Shown: positions 52,063-60,672 of the stretch, in pieces
How positions within the stretch are numbered: position 1 is the first letter of the stretch
Layout: every line of letters begins with the position of its first letter
Source of the DNA: Novosphingobium sp. SG707
Lineage (GTDB): Bacteria; Pseudomonadota; Alphaproteobacteria; Sphingomonadales; Sphingomonadaceae
NCBI RefSeq assembly: GCF_012275515.1
Contig: NZ_JAAZQL010000005.1
Location: forward strand, 283,917 to 347,916
Length of the DNA stretch: 64,000 nt
Reading direction: 5' to 3'
Translations under genes and position numbers: made by a program
Notes under the pieces: model-generated
The model's input: only the letters and a program-made list of their open reading frames with translations
What the model was told of the DNA's origin: nothing
Databases searched by the model: none

Positions 52063-52971
52063 TTATGATGTAGTCTGGGCCGCCAATCGCAATTGCTCTC
52101 GCAGCCAGACCAGCCCCGCATCATCACGCCGCGCCTCGTGAAACTGCGCCATTTCGCGCAGGCGGGGGAAAGGGAACGGCATGGGCGCAAAGGCCAGATC
52201 GAATTGCGGCATCATCGCGCGCACAAGGCGTTTGTGCAAGACGGCAAGCCGCATCGTGTTTTGCAGAAACCACGGCACGCTGGCAAAGGAGGCGACCTCG
52301 ATGTCGATCCGCCGCTGTCGCCCCATGCGGGCAAGCTGCGTGTCGGCAAAGGTGGCCGCGCGGCGCGTGCCCAGCGCCACGCCGACATGGCCGGCGGCAA
52401 AGAATTCATCTGCGCTCAGCCCCGAGGCAAAGATCGGATTGCCCGCCCAGCCGACCACGACCTGCTCTTCTTCATAAAGGAATTCAGAAGGATGCCAGGG
52501 AGCCAGCAATTGTTCGGGTGCGATCAGCAGGTCGATCTTGCCGCCCTCCAGATCGTCGGCATTGCGCTCGGTGGGCTGCATCACCTCCAACTGGATTTGC
52601 GGCGCGGCGGCGGCCACTCGCTGCGCCAGAGCGACCAGCACCGCGACCATCACATAGTCCGAGGCGTTGATGCGGAACCGTCGCGTGGAGGTGGCCGGAT
52701 CGAAACCGGCGGGGGTGGCGATGGCCTGTTCGACGCTTTGCAGGCTGCGCTGGATCTGGGGGTGCAGGGACTCGGCAAAGGGCGTGGGGTGCATCCTTTT
52801 GCCCACCTGCACCAGCAGTTCATCACCGAAATAGGCGCGCAACCGGCGCAGCGAGGCGCTGGCGGCCGGTTGCGTGAGGCCGAGGCGTTCGGCGGTACGG
52901 GTGACGCTGCGCGTTTCCATCAGGGCGGAGAAAACGACCAGCAGGTTCAGGTCGAGCTGTTTGAAGCGCAT
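52063..52971 (-). CDS. LysR-family transcriptional regulator, NodD-like group
   Basis: A 302-residue LysR-type regulator: winged helix (MRFKQLDLNLLVVFSALM, LTQPAASASLRRLRAYFGDELL) and effector domain. Its N-terminus closely resembles that of the LysR protein at 14898. It stands directly upstream of the hydroxylase operon on the same strand. An aromatic inducer is likely; flavonoid sensing is known for NodD and FdeR but is only inferred here. Confidence 0.92.
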   Translation of the reverse strand: MRFKQLDLNLLVVFSALMETRSVTRTAERLGLTQPAASASLRRLRAYFGDELLVQVGKRMHPTPFAESLHPQIQRSLQSVEQAIATPAGFDPATSTRRFRINASDYVMVAVLVALAQRVAAAAPQIQLEVMQPTERNADDLEGGKIDLLIAPEQLLAPWHPSEFLYEEEQVVVGWAGNPIFASGLSADEFFAAGHVGVALGTRRAATFADTQLARMGRQRRIDIEVASFASVPWFLQNTMRLAVLHKRLVRAMMPQFDLAFAPMPFPFPRLREMAQFHEARRDDAGLVWLREQLRLAAQTTS

Positions 52972-53029
52972 GGTATGCCGTTCCTCTGCTTATGGGAAAG
53001 GCGATAGATCAGAATCGATAATAATGAAA

Positions 53030-53057
53030 GCGGGGCGGACATGCATGCCCGCCCCGC
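53030..53057 (-). terminator. Terminator of TonB receptor gene
   Basis: Perfect 9-bp stem GCGGGGCGG/CCGCCCCGC with a 10-nt loop, followed on the minus strand by TTTCATTATT. It ends the receptor transcript 28 nt after the stop codon. Confidence 0.75.
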
Positions 53058-53085
53058 CATCGGAGAGATCAGAAGTGCCGATCCA

Positions 53086-55299
53086 TCAGAACTTCAGGCT
53101 GGCGCGCACGCCAAAAGTGCGCGGCGGCTGGAACTGATAGGTGTTCTTGCCCGCCACATAATTGCGCGCGCCATAGGCCAGCACCACCTTGTCGGTGAAG
53201 TTGCGGATGAAGGCGTCGATCTGCCAATTGCCCTTGGCGGGCTTGAAGTTGATCGAGGCATTGCCCGTCACATAGGCGCCCGAACGCGTGTCGGCATCGT
53301 TGAACACGTCATAGTAGAAGGCGGCCGAATATTTGCCGTCGATGCGCGGGGTGAACGTGCCGAAACCGGCCTCGATCGGACGCTCCACGCCAAAGGTGGC
53401 GACGAAATCGGGCGCGTTGGGCAGGCGGTGGCCGCTGATGTCGCGGTTGTTGCCCGCGCCGTCGAGCACCGTGATGCCCTTGCCGAATTCGGTGTGCAGC
53501 AGCGCGATGTTGCTGTCGAGGCGGAAGCCCTGAACCAGCGCGACGGTCTGCAGTTCGGCGCCCATGATCTTGGCCGAACCCACGTTGAAAATGCCCGAGC
53601 CGCCCGAGAGCGCGTCGGTGCTGCGCGAGGCCTGATAGCCGCGATAGTCGAAGTAGAAGGCCGCCGCGTTCACCTGCAGATTGTTGCCGAAGAAGCGGTT
53701 CTTCGAGCCGATTTCCCATGCCGAGAGCTTTTCGGGCGCATAGGCCACCGAGGCTGCCGAGCCGTTCGAGTTGAACCCGCCCGCCTTATAGCCGGTGTCG
53801 AACTTGGCATAGAGCAGGCTGGTCGGCGTGACCTGATAGTCGACGCCGATGTGATAGGTCGGCTGGCTGGTGCTCATGTTGCCATTGCCCGGCGTGGTGA
53901 GCGTCAGGCCCGGCGCAAAGGGGCTGCCCAACGCGGGCAGGAAGAGCACGGCATTGCCGGTGCGGAACTTGCTGTCCCAGGTGTTGCGCGCGCCCAGCGT
54001 GATCTTGATCTGATCATTCACGCGATAAGCGATCTGGCCGAAGACGGCGTTCGACTTGGTGGCGATGTTGTAATCGAACTTGATGCCATAGACGCCCGGC
54101 TGGCCCAGCGCCGAGAGCGGCCCGCCCGGAGCGAACAATCCGGTCATCTGCACATTGTACAGGCCCGAATTGATGACATTGGTTTCCTTGAAGTTGAACC
54201 AGCCAAGCTGGAAGAACACGCGGCTGTTCGCATTGTTCGACAGGCGCACTTCGTGGTTCCAGGTGGTGGGGTCTTCGCCCTGGATGAACTGGCGCACGGC
54301 CGGATAGACCGGCCCGGTGGCATCGGTGTGGCGGCGGAAGCTGCTCTTGTCATAGCCGCCCGAGTAGATCAGCGAGAGCCCGGCGGGCAGCGCGTCATAG
54401 ACCGCCTCCCAACGCACGCGGTCGCCGGTCAGCTTGGTGGAAGAGGGGGCGGTGTTGGCAAAGCTCTTGGCATTGCCGAAATCGGGGCGCACGCCGATGG
54501 CCGAATCCATCGTCACGTCGCCGACATTGTCGACCTCGTCATGCTGATATGAGGCCCAGAGCTTGAGCCCGTCCACCGGCTTCCACGCGGCCTGGAAACG
54601 GCCCGAGCCGACCTTCTGATCGTCGCCGCGCAGCGCGGCGCCGTTGTAGAGGCCGGTCAGGTTGCGATAGCCGTCATGCGAATGATAGGTGCCCGAAGCG
54701 CGCACCTGAAACCGGTCGGAAACGGCAATGTTCACGCCCGCATCGGCGTCGAACGCATTGTAATTGCCGGTGCCGAGGGTGACATAGCCGCCGGTCTTGG
54801 CATTCGGGCGGTTGGTGATGATCGAGACAAGGCCGCCAGTTGAATTGCGCCCGTTGAGCGTGCCTTGCGGACCTTTGAGCACTTCGACGCGGGCCACGTC
54901 ATACATCGAGGACTGAATGTTGAACGAGCGGTTGGTGTAGAAACCATCGCGCGCGATCGGCACCGAAGGGTCGCCGGTTTCGGTCACGTCGGTGGACGCG
55001 ATGCCGCGCACCGCGACATAGGCCGCGCCCGTGCTGGTGGTGATGTTCAGGCTGGCGTCGATGCTGGACAGGGCCTGCATGTTCGTCACGCCCTTGGCCG
55101 CCAGATCGGCGCCCGAATAGACGGTCAGCGCAATGGGCGTCTTTTGCGAGGTGGTTTCCACGCGGCTGGCGGTGACGACGATTTCGGAAAGGCCGCCGGT
55201 CTTGGCCGAATCGCCGGCGGGCGCCTGATCCGCGGCATGGGCGGGCATGGCGAAAAGGCTGACGGATGCGCAAAGCGCTGCGGCAAGACCGCGGTTCAT
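53086..55299 (-). CDS. TonB-dependent receptor
   Basis: A 737-residue outer-membrane receptor. Signal peptide to about residue 22 (MPAHAADQ); plug with EIVVTASRVETTSQKTPIALTV and VEVLKGPQGTLNGRNSTGG; barrel ending FGVRASLKF. It is divergent from the MFS/C-deglycosidase operon and shares with it a mirrored pair of 18-nt operator copies, each about 50 nt from the start codon. It is therefore the likely outer-membrane entry route for the C-glycoside handled by that operon. Confidence 0.95.
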   Translation of the reverse strand: MNRGLAAALCASVSLFAMPAHAADQAPAGDSAKTGGLSEIVVTASRVETTSQKTPIALTVYSGADLAAKGVTNMQALSSIDASLNITTSTGAAYVAVRGIASTDVTETGDPSVPIARDGFYTNRSFNIQSSMYDVARVEVLKGPQGTLNGRNSTGGLVSIITNRPNAKTGGYVTLGTGNYNAFDADAGVNIAVSDRFQVRASGTYHSHDGYRNLTGLYNGAALRGDDQKVGSGRFQAAWKPVDGLKLWASYQHDEVDNVGDVTMDSAIGVRPDFGNAKSFANTAPSSTKLTGDRVRWEAVYDALPAGLSLIYSGGYDKSSFRRHTDATGPVYPAVRQFIQGEDPTTWNHEVRLSNNANSRVFFQLGWFNFKETNVINSGLYNVQMTGLFAPGGPLSALGQPGVYGIKFDYNIATKSNAVFGQIAYRVNDQIKITLGARNTWDSKFRTGNAVLFLPALGSPFAPGLTLTTPGNGNMSTSQPTYHIGVDYQVTPTSLLYAKFDTGYKAGGFNSNGSAASVAYAPEKLSAWEIGSKNRFFGNNLQVNAAAFYFDYRGYQASRSTDALSGGSGIFNVGSAKIMGAELQTVALVQGFRLDSNIALLHTEFGKGITVLDGAGNNRDISGHRLPNAPDFVATFGVERPIEAGFGTFTPRIDGKYSAAFYYDVFNDADTRSGAYVTGNASINFKPAKGNWQIDAFIRNFTDKVVLAYGARNYVAGKNTYQFQPPRTFGVRASLKF

Positions 55300-55830
55300 G
55301 GCAATTCTCCCAGATGGCCGAAGAGGCATTCGGCTTTTTGCAAAATTAAAACTCTTGTTCTAGATAATGAGCGTTCCGATCCCCTGTCAATATGGTTCGC
55401 AAAGGGCCGCGTTGCAGACAGGCAACAAACGCGCCGCCGGCGCGCCCGATCCGCAGCCCGCCTGAGGCCCCGTGGGGCCAATTTTGCCCGAAAAACCAAT
55501 AGAGCGCGGTGATGCAAGATGGCCGAGAATGATTATCACCGCGTCTGCTCTGAAATGGCCCATTTGCGCCAATTTTGGTGGCTTAGATGCTTTTTTGCAA
55601 CGAATCATTGATGGCAATATGGGCTGTTTCATAGATCCTGTTGATGCACCGATCCGATACCGCCACCGGTGCCGGAGTCGCACCCCAATCCTGCGGAATT
55701 TTGCGTTCCACGCTTAGCCAATCTGGCGGACGATCTTGACAAGGCGCTGCGCCCCGCTCTAACTTTCAGAACAAGAGTTCTAATTAAAGTCTGCGGCGGC
55801 CCGGTGTCATGCCGCAATCGGGAGAGAGTC
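55300..55830. promoter_or_regulatory. Divergent receptor/deglycosidase-operon control region
   Basis: A 531-nt gap without convincing genes. On the receptor side (minus strand): TTGACA (55390-55385), 17-nt spacer, TTATCT (55367-55362), then operator AGAAC-AAGA-GTTTT (55361-55348). On the MFS side (plus): TTGACA (55736-55741), 18-nt spacer, TAACTT (55760-55765), then AGAAC-AAGA-GTTCT (55768-55781). The two operators share AGAACAAGAGTTYTAATT with one mismatch and point outward in mirror symmetry. The middle part (55391-55735) is relatively AT-rich; I see nothing further in it. Confidence 0.65.
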
Positions 55831-57039
55831 TTGAGCGTCCAATCCATCGCCCCGCGCAAGGCGGGTCCTGCGCAGGGCATAACGCTGGTCACCGTGGCCT
55901 TTTTGCCCATCGTGGCGATCGTTTCGATGTTTCCGGCCGTGCCCGCGATCATCGAACATTTCGCCGCACGCGATCCGGCCGCCATCGCCAAAGTGCCCGC
56001 CATGGTTTCCGCGCCGGGGCTGACGATTGCCCTGTTGGCGCTGATTGCCGGGCTGCTGGTCGACCGTTTCGGGCGGCGCAGGCTGCTGCTGGTGTCCACC
56101 GCGCTTTACGGCTTTGTGGGGGTGGCGCCCTTCTTCCTCGACTCGATTGACCAGATCTATGTCTCGCGCCTTGCCCTTGGTGTGGCCGAGGCCGCGATCC
56201 TGACCACGCTCAACACGCTGGTGGGTGATTATTGGGACGAGAAGGACCGCCGCTTCTGGCTGACCATTCAGGGCCTTGCCGGGCCGTTTCTGGGCAGCGC
56301 GGTGATTTTTCTGTCGGGCTATCTGACGGCGGTGCAATGGAACGGGATCTTCCTCGTCTATGCCGTCGGCTTTCCCGCCTTCCTCGCCAGCGCGGCCTTT
56401 CTTTATGAACCGGCCAGTGATGCCACCGCCCGCAAAATGCTGGGCATGGATAAAGGCGCCGAACCTTTCCCATGGCGCAATGTGCTGACCTATGCGGGCG
56501 TCACCCTGCTGGGCAGCGCGCTTTATTACGTGTTCATCATCAATGGCGGCATCGTGTGGCAGGAAATCGGGGTGAAGGATCCCGCCGCCATCGGCCGGAT
56601 GACCAGCATCCCCAGCCTGTTCGTGATGGTGGGCGCGGGCGTGTTCTGGTTCACGGGCAAGATGGGGCCGCGCTGGCAATTGTTCTCGCTCTTTGCGCTG
56701 CTGGGCGCGGGGCTGGTCACCATCGGGCTGATCCATGACTGGCGCGGCATGGTCGTGGGCATGGCCATTCAGCAGACCGGCGCGGGCATGGCCGTGCCCT
56801 GCCTTGTGGCATGGGCGCAAAGCCATCTGCCCTTTGCCCATCGCGGGCGGGGCATGGGCATCTGGACCGCGTGCTTTTTCTTCGGCCAATTCTCCTCGCC
56901 GCTGCTGGTCAGCCTGCTGCGCGAGCATTTCGGCCATATGCAGGGCGCCTTTGTGGCGGCGGGGGTGTTTGGCCTCGTCTGCGCCATTCTGGTGCTGATC
57001 GTTGTTTCGGGGCGCGAAAAAGCCCCCACCGGAGCGTAA
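55831..57039 (+). CDS. MFS transporter
   Basis: A 402-residue major facilitator with about 12 membrane segments; the loop-2 signature appears as GLLVDRFGRRRLLL. The start is TTG at 55831 with GGGAGAGAG 2-8 nt upstream; the frame continuing upstream to 55669 would run through the operator and is unlikely. It is first in the operon with the deglycosidase subunits (4-nt gap) and probably carries the glycoside or a breakdown product across the inner membrane. Confidence 0.88.
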   Translation: MSVQSIAPRKAGPAQGITLVTVAFLPIVAIVSMFPAVPAIIEHFAARDPAAIAKVPAMVSAPGLTIALLALIAGLLVDRFGRRRLLLVSTALYGFVGVAPFFLDSIDQIYVSRLALGVAEAAILTTLNTLVGDYWDEKDRRFWLTIQGLAGPFLGSAVIFLSGYLTAVQWNGIFLVYAVGFPAFLASAAFLYEPASDATARKMLGMDKGAEPFPWRNVLTYAGVTLLGSALYYVFIINGGIVWQEIGVKDPAAIGRMTSIPSLFVMVGAGVFWFTGKMGPRWQLFSLFALLGAGLVTIGLIHDWRGMVVGMAIQQTGAGMAVPCLVAWAQSHLPFAHRGRGMGIWTACFFFGQFSSPLLVSLLREHFGHMQGAFVAAGVFGLVCAILVLIVVSGREKAPTGA

Positions 57040-57043
57040 AATC

Positions 57044-58039
57044 ATGACATCGAAGATCAAACGGGGCGTCAGCCTCTACAGCTTTCAGGAAGAGATGTTC
57101 CTCGGCAAAATGACCGTCGAGGATTGCGTGGCCTTTGGCGCCAGCATCGGCGCGCCGGGCATCGAAATCCTGCCCGAACAGAATATGCCGACCTTCCCCA
57201 ACATCAGCGACCGCCAAGTTGGCGAATGGCGCGATATGCTGGCCCGCCACGGCGCGCATTTCACCTGCTATGACATGTTCCTCGACACCAAGCGCCGCAA
57301 GGACCGGTTGATGACGGACGAGGAGCAGGTCGAAAGCATCCACCGCGACCTGATCCTGTGCAACCGCCTTGGCATCAGGAACATGCGCATCCTGATCTTC
57401 GTGCGCCCCGACATTCTCGAAAAATGTGTGCCCATGGCGGAAAAGCTGGATGTGCATATGGGGGTCGAGGTTCATGCGCCGTGGCATCTGGAGCACGCCT
57501 GGATCCTGCGCACCATCGAGGTTGCCGATCGCCTTGGCACCAAGCACCTCGGCATCCTGCCCGACATGGGCATCTTCATGAAGCACTATCCGCCCGCCTT
57601 CCGCGCCCGTTTCGAGCGTCAGGGCGCCCGCCCCGAAGTTACGCAATTCATCGTCGATCAGCACGAACAGAAGGTGATGTGCGAATACACGATCTTCGAA
57701 GTCGCGGTGAAGATGCAGGGCAACAAGGCCGAGGTGGCCATGGCGGAAACATTGCGCCACGCCCCCTATGCCAACCCCAAGCGGATCGGCGATTACGCTC
57801 CCTATTTCCGCCATATTCAGGCCAAGTTCTATGAAATGAACGAGGATTGCACGGACCCTGCCATCGCCTATGACGAGGTGATCCCGGCGCTGGTCAAGGC
57901 GGGCTGGGAAGGCACTTTGTCCTCCGAATATGAAGGCAATCGCTGGATTCAGGACGTGCATGAGGTGGACAGCCGCGAACAGGTCCGCCGCCAGCATGTG
58001 ATGTTCGAACGCCTGATCGCGCAAGCTGAAGCGGCATGA
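57044..58039 (+). CDS. Sugar phosphate isomerase/epimerase-like, C-glycoside deglycosidase alpha subunit
   Basis: A 331-residue TIM-barrel protein of the sugar phosphate isomerase/epimerase superfamily. The N-terminus KRGVSLYSFQEEMFLGKMTVEDC, the GIEILPEQNMPTFP strand, MGVEVHAPWHLEHAWI, ILPDMGIFMKHYPP and SSEYEGNRW resemble the alpha subunit (DgpC/CarC/DfgA type) of bacterial C-glycoside deglycosidases. Those enzymes use a divalent metal to break the C-C bond between sugar and aromatic ring after the sugar has been oxidised at C3. The beta subunit gene lies at 58940 in the same operon, which strongly supports the call. Its stop overlaps the next gene (ATGA). Confidence 0.82.
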   Translation: MTSKIKRGVSLYSFQEEMFLGKMTVEDCVAFGASIGAPGIEILPEQNMPTFPNISDRQVGEWRDMLARHGAHFTCYDMFLDTKRRKDRLMTDEEQVESIHRDLILCNRLGIRNMRILIFVRPDILEKCVPMAEKLDVHMGVEVHAPWHLEHAWILRTIEVADRLGTKHLGILPDMGIFMKHYPPAFRARFERQGARPEVTQFIVDQHEQKVMCEYTIFEVAVKMQGNKAEVAMAETLRHAPYANPKRIGDYAPYFRHIQAKFYEMNEDCTDPAIAYDEVIPALVKAGWEGTLSSEYEGNRWIQDVHEVDSREQVRRQHVMFERLIAQAEAA

Positions 58040-58935
58040 GGCGCGCGCTCGCCCTTGCCCCGTTGGCGTTGACGTTGGTTCTGGCCCCTGCGGCTCATGC
58101 TCAGATGCCGGGGCCCAGCCGCGAGACGATCCCCGCCCCCGCGCAAGCAGGCGCCATCACGCTCAACGCCGATGCGCCCGACCGCGAGGTCTGGCACCGC
58201 GACAACGGCCTGATCGCGGTGCGCAATGTCACGCGCCCGACGATCACGCCCTTCCTGCCCAAGGGCAAGGGAACCGGCGCAGCGGTGATTGTCGCGCCGG
58301 GCGGTGGCTTCCTCGGTCTGGCCATCGAAAAGGAAGGCTGGCAGATCGCCCGCTATTTCGCCGATCACGGCATTGCCGCTTTCGTGCTGAAATATCGCGT
58401 GCTGCCCACCCCTGCCTCGCAGGCTGAATTTGCCGACCAGTTGACCCGTGCGATCCGCGGCGAAAAGGTCGCCATGGCCAGCCCGCCCGAGGACACCCCG
58501 CCCGAGGCGCTGGCCGATGGGCTGGCGGCCTTGCGCTATGTGCGCGGCCATGCCGGGCAATGGGGCGTGGACCCGGCGCGCATCGGCTTCATGGGCTTTT
58601 CCGCTGGCGGTTTTCTGACCCGCAGCGTGGTGGAAAAGGCAGGCGCCGATATGCCCGCCTTTGTCGCCCCGATCTATCCCAATATGGCGGCGATGAAAGT
58701 GCCCGACAATGCCCCGCCGATGTTCGTGGCGATTGCGGCCGATGACTTTCTGCTGGCGCGGGCGGGCGGGCCAAAGCTGATCGATTCCTATCGCGCGGCG
58801 GGCAAATCCGTCGAGTTTCACCTCTTTTCCTCCGGCGACCACGGCTTTGGCCCCGGCGCGCCGGGCACGCCCACCGAAGGCTGGCTGGACGTGATGCGCC
58901 GCTGGCTGCGCACGCGCGGCATCATCAAGGAATAA
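58036..58935 (+). CDS. Exported alpha/beta hydrolase, acetylxylan-esterase-like
   Basis: A 299-residue alpha/beta hydrolase with a signal peptide (cleavage after AAHAQ near residue 22). Oxyanion-region VIVAPGGGFLGLAIEKEG, nucleophile elbow GFSAGGFL, acid in AADDFL and His in GDHGFG. It resembles exported esterases that remove acetyl or other acyl groups from sugars. The gene interrupts the two deglycosidase subunit genes and is coupled to the first (ATGA), suggesting that acylated C-glycosides are natural substrates. Confidence 0.88.
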   Translation: MRRALALAPLALTLVLAPAAHAQMPGPSRETIPAPAQAGAITLNADAPDREVWHRDNGLIAVRNVTRPTITPFLPKGKGTGAAVIVAPGGGFLGLAIEKEGWQIARYFADHGIAAFVLKYRVLPTPASQAEFADQLTRAIRGEKVAMASPPEDTPPEALADGLAALRYVRGHAGQWGVDPARIGFMGFSAGGFLTRSVVEKAGADMPAFVAPIYPNMAAMKVPDNAPPMFVAIAADDFLLARAGGPKLIDSYRAAGKSVEFHLFSSGDHGFGPGAPGTPTEGWLDVMRRWLRTRGIIKE

Positions 58936-58939
58936 AACC

Positions 58940-59326
58940 ATGTTTGACAAATATATCATCGACCCCGCCACTGTTGCCAACACCGGCCCGGCCGATGCGC
59001 CCACCGGTTTCTCCTTCACCACCAAGCTGGGCTATTATCGCGGTCTTGGCCTTTCGATGATCGAGGATCTGAAAGTCTCGATCGACGGCGAGGCGCTCCC
59101 CCGCGAGGCGATCACGTTTGACGAAGGCGAAGGCCCGCTGACGCTGGACGAGATGGAGACGGCCTTTGACCGCCGCTGGCCCTTTGGCGCCCCCGCGACG
59201 ATAACCGTGGCGCTGCCCGGCGGCTTTCCGGCGGGCGAGCACAAGCTCTCGCTGCAACAGCGCCTGCGCATTTCCTATATGCCTTTCCCGTCCTTCAACA
59301 ATGACGAGAAGGTGATCAGCCTGTGA
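58940..59326 (+). CDS. C-glycoside deglycosidase beta subunit-like (DUF6379)
   Basis: A 128-residue beta-rich protein. MFDKYIID at the start, GYYRGLGLSMIEDLKVSIDGE, the DRRWPFG segment and the end LRISYMPFP match what I know of the C-glycoside deglycosidase beta subunit family (formerly DUF6379), which shapes the active site of the alpha subunit. It lies 901 nt after the alpha gene with an esterase between. Its TGA overlaps the GTG start of the GH1 gene. I cannot run a profile search, so the call rests on motif recall and on the paired context. Confidence 0.8.
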   Translation: MFDKYIIDPATVANTGPADAPTGFSFTTKLGYYRGLGLSMIEDLKVSIDGEALPREAITFDEGEGPLTLDEMETAFDRRWPFGAPATITVALPGGFPAGEHKLSLQQRLRISYMPFPSFNNDEKVISL

Positions 59327-60672
59327 TCGACCGCAGGGCCATGTTGGGCGCGACTGTCGCCCTTTCCGCCGCCGCGTCCTCGGCTGTAGGTGGGGCCCTG
59401 CACGCCGCAGGCAAGGGCAAGCCGTTCAACCCCGTTTTCCCCAAGGGTTTCCTCTGGGGCGCGGCCACCGCCGCGCATCAGGTCGAGGGGAACAATACCT
59501 CCTCGGACGTGTGGTTTCTCGAACATATGAAACCCACCGTCTATGCCGAACCCTCGGGCGATGCGGCCAACAGTTTCCTGCTGTGGGAACACGACCTCGA
59601 TCTGGTCAAAAATCTCGGCCTCAACACCTATCGCTTCAGCCTGGAATGGGCGCGGATCGAGCCGGAGCAGGGCCTGTTCTCCATCGCCATGCTCGACCAT
59701 TACAAGGCGATGATCGACGGCTGCCATGCGCGCGGCCTTACCCCGGTCGTCACTTTCAACCATTTCACCACGCCACTTTGGTTCGCCGCGCTGGGTGGAT
59801 GGCATGGCGATGATGCGCCCGCCTTGTTCGCCCGCTATTGCGACCGGGCCGCGCGCCATCTGGCGGGCGGGATCGCCTATGCCACCACGCTCAACGAACC
59901 CAACCTTTCGGGCAAGCTGGGCGAATTGCTACCCGGCGATTTCGTGGGCGCGGACAAGGCGATGGTTGAGGCCGCCGCCAAGGCTTTGGGCGTGGCGGTC
60001 TATCAGCCGGGCAATCCGCTCTACACCCCCGATGGCGCCCGCACGCAAAGGCATCTGCAGGAAGGCCACCGTCTGGGCCGCGCCGCGATCAAGGCGGTGC
60101 GCGGTGATCTGCCCGTCGGCGTCAGTCTGGCCATGCTGGACGAACAGGCCGCGCCGGGCCTGCCCAAGGGCGCGGTCAGTCTGCGCGATGCCAAGCGTGA
60201 GCATTTCTATGGCGAATGGCTGCGTCTGGCCAAAACGGATTGCGACTTCCTCGGCATCCAGAATTACGAACGCAGCGTGTGGACCGACAAGGGCAAGCTG
60301 CCCAATCCGCCTGGCGCCGTGACGAACACGATGGGGGCAGAGGTCTATCCGCCCTCGCTGGCGGGCGTGGCGCGCTATGCCCATGCGCAAACCAACCTGC
60401 CGATCATGGTGACCGAACATGGTGTGGGCAGCGAGCATGACGAGATCCGCGCGAATCTGATCCCCGCCGCGCTGACCGAGCTGAAAAAGGCGATGGATGA
60501 TGGCGTGCCAGTGATCGGCTATTGCCACTGGAGCTTGATCGACAATTACGAATGGGTGTTTGGTTATCGCATCCGCTTTGGCCTGTGCGAACTGGACCGC
60601 ACCACGTTCAAGCGCACGCCCAAGCCCAGCGCCGGGGTGCTGGGCCGGATCGCGCGCGCTAATTCGGTCTAA
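59323..60672 (+). CDS. Exported GH1 family beta-glucosidase
   Basis: A 449-residue GH1 enzyme with a Tat-like signal (DRRAMLGATVALSAAASS). Acid/base E192 in TLNEPN; nucleophile E365 in VTEHG; FLWGAATAAHQVEG and HWSLIDNYEW also present. It starts with GTG at 59323 overlapping the beta-subunit stop. It is a paralogue of the enzyme at 23883, including the uncommon EHG at the nucleophile. In the C-deglycosidase operon it may remove O-linked sugar before or after C-deglycosylation. It converges with the next gene, stops overlapping. Confidence 0.93.
   Translation: MIDRRAMLGATVALSAAASSAVGGALHAAGKGKPFNPVFPKGFLWGAATAAHQVEGNNTSSDVWFLEHMKPTVYAEPSGDAANSFLLWEHDLDLVKNLGLNTYRFSLEWARIEPEQGLFSIAMLDHYKAMIDGCHARGLTPVVTFNHFTTPLWFAALGGWHGDDAPALFARYCDRAARHLAGGIAYATTLNEPNLSGKLGELLPGDFVGADKAMVEAAAKALGVAVYQPGNPLYTPDGARTQRHLQEGHRLGRAAIKAVRGDLPVGVSLAMLDEQAAPGLPKGAVSLRDAKREHFYGEWLRLAKTDCDFLGIQNYERSVWTDKGKLPNPPGAVTNTMGAEVYPPSLAGVARYAHAQTNLPIMVTEHGVGSEHDEIRANLIPAALTELKKAMDDGVPVIGYCHWSLIDNYEWVFGYRIRFGLCELDRTTFKRTPKPSAGVLGRIARANSV

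Noticed and set aside
53086..55299. Siderophore receptors (all three TonB receptors)
   Set aside because: No siderophore synthesis, FecIR-type regulators or Fur-like boxes are seen; the neighbours are glycoside and aromatic catabolism genes.
55362..55767. Small genes in the 531-nt control region
   Set aside because: The open frames there lack ribosome sites and have skewed residue content; the operators and promoters explain the region better.
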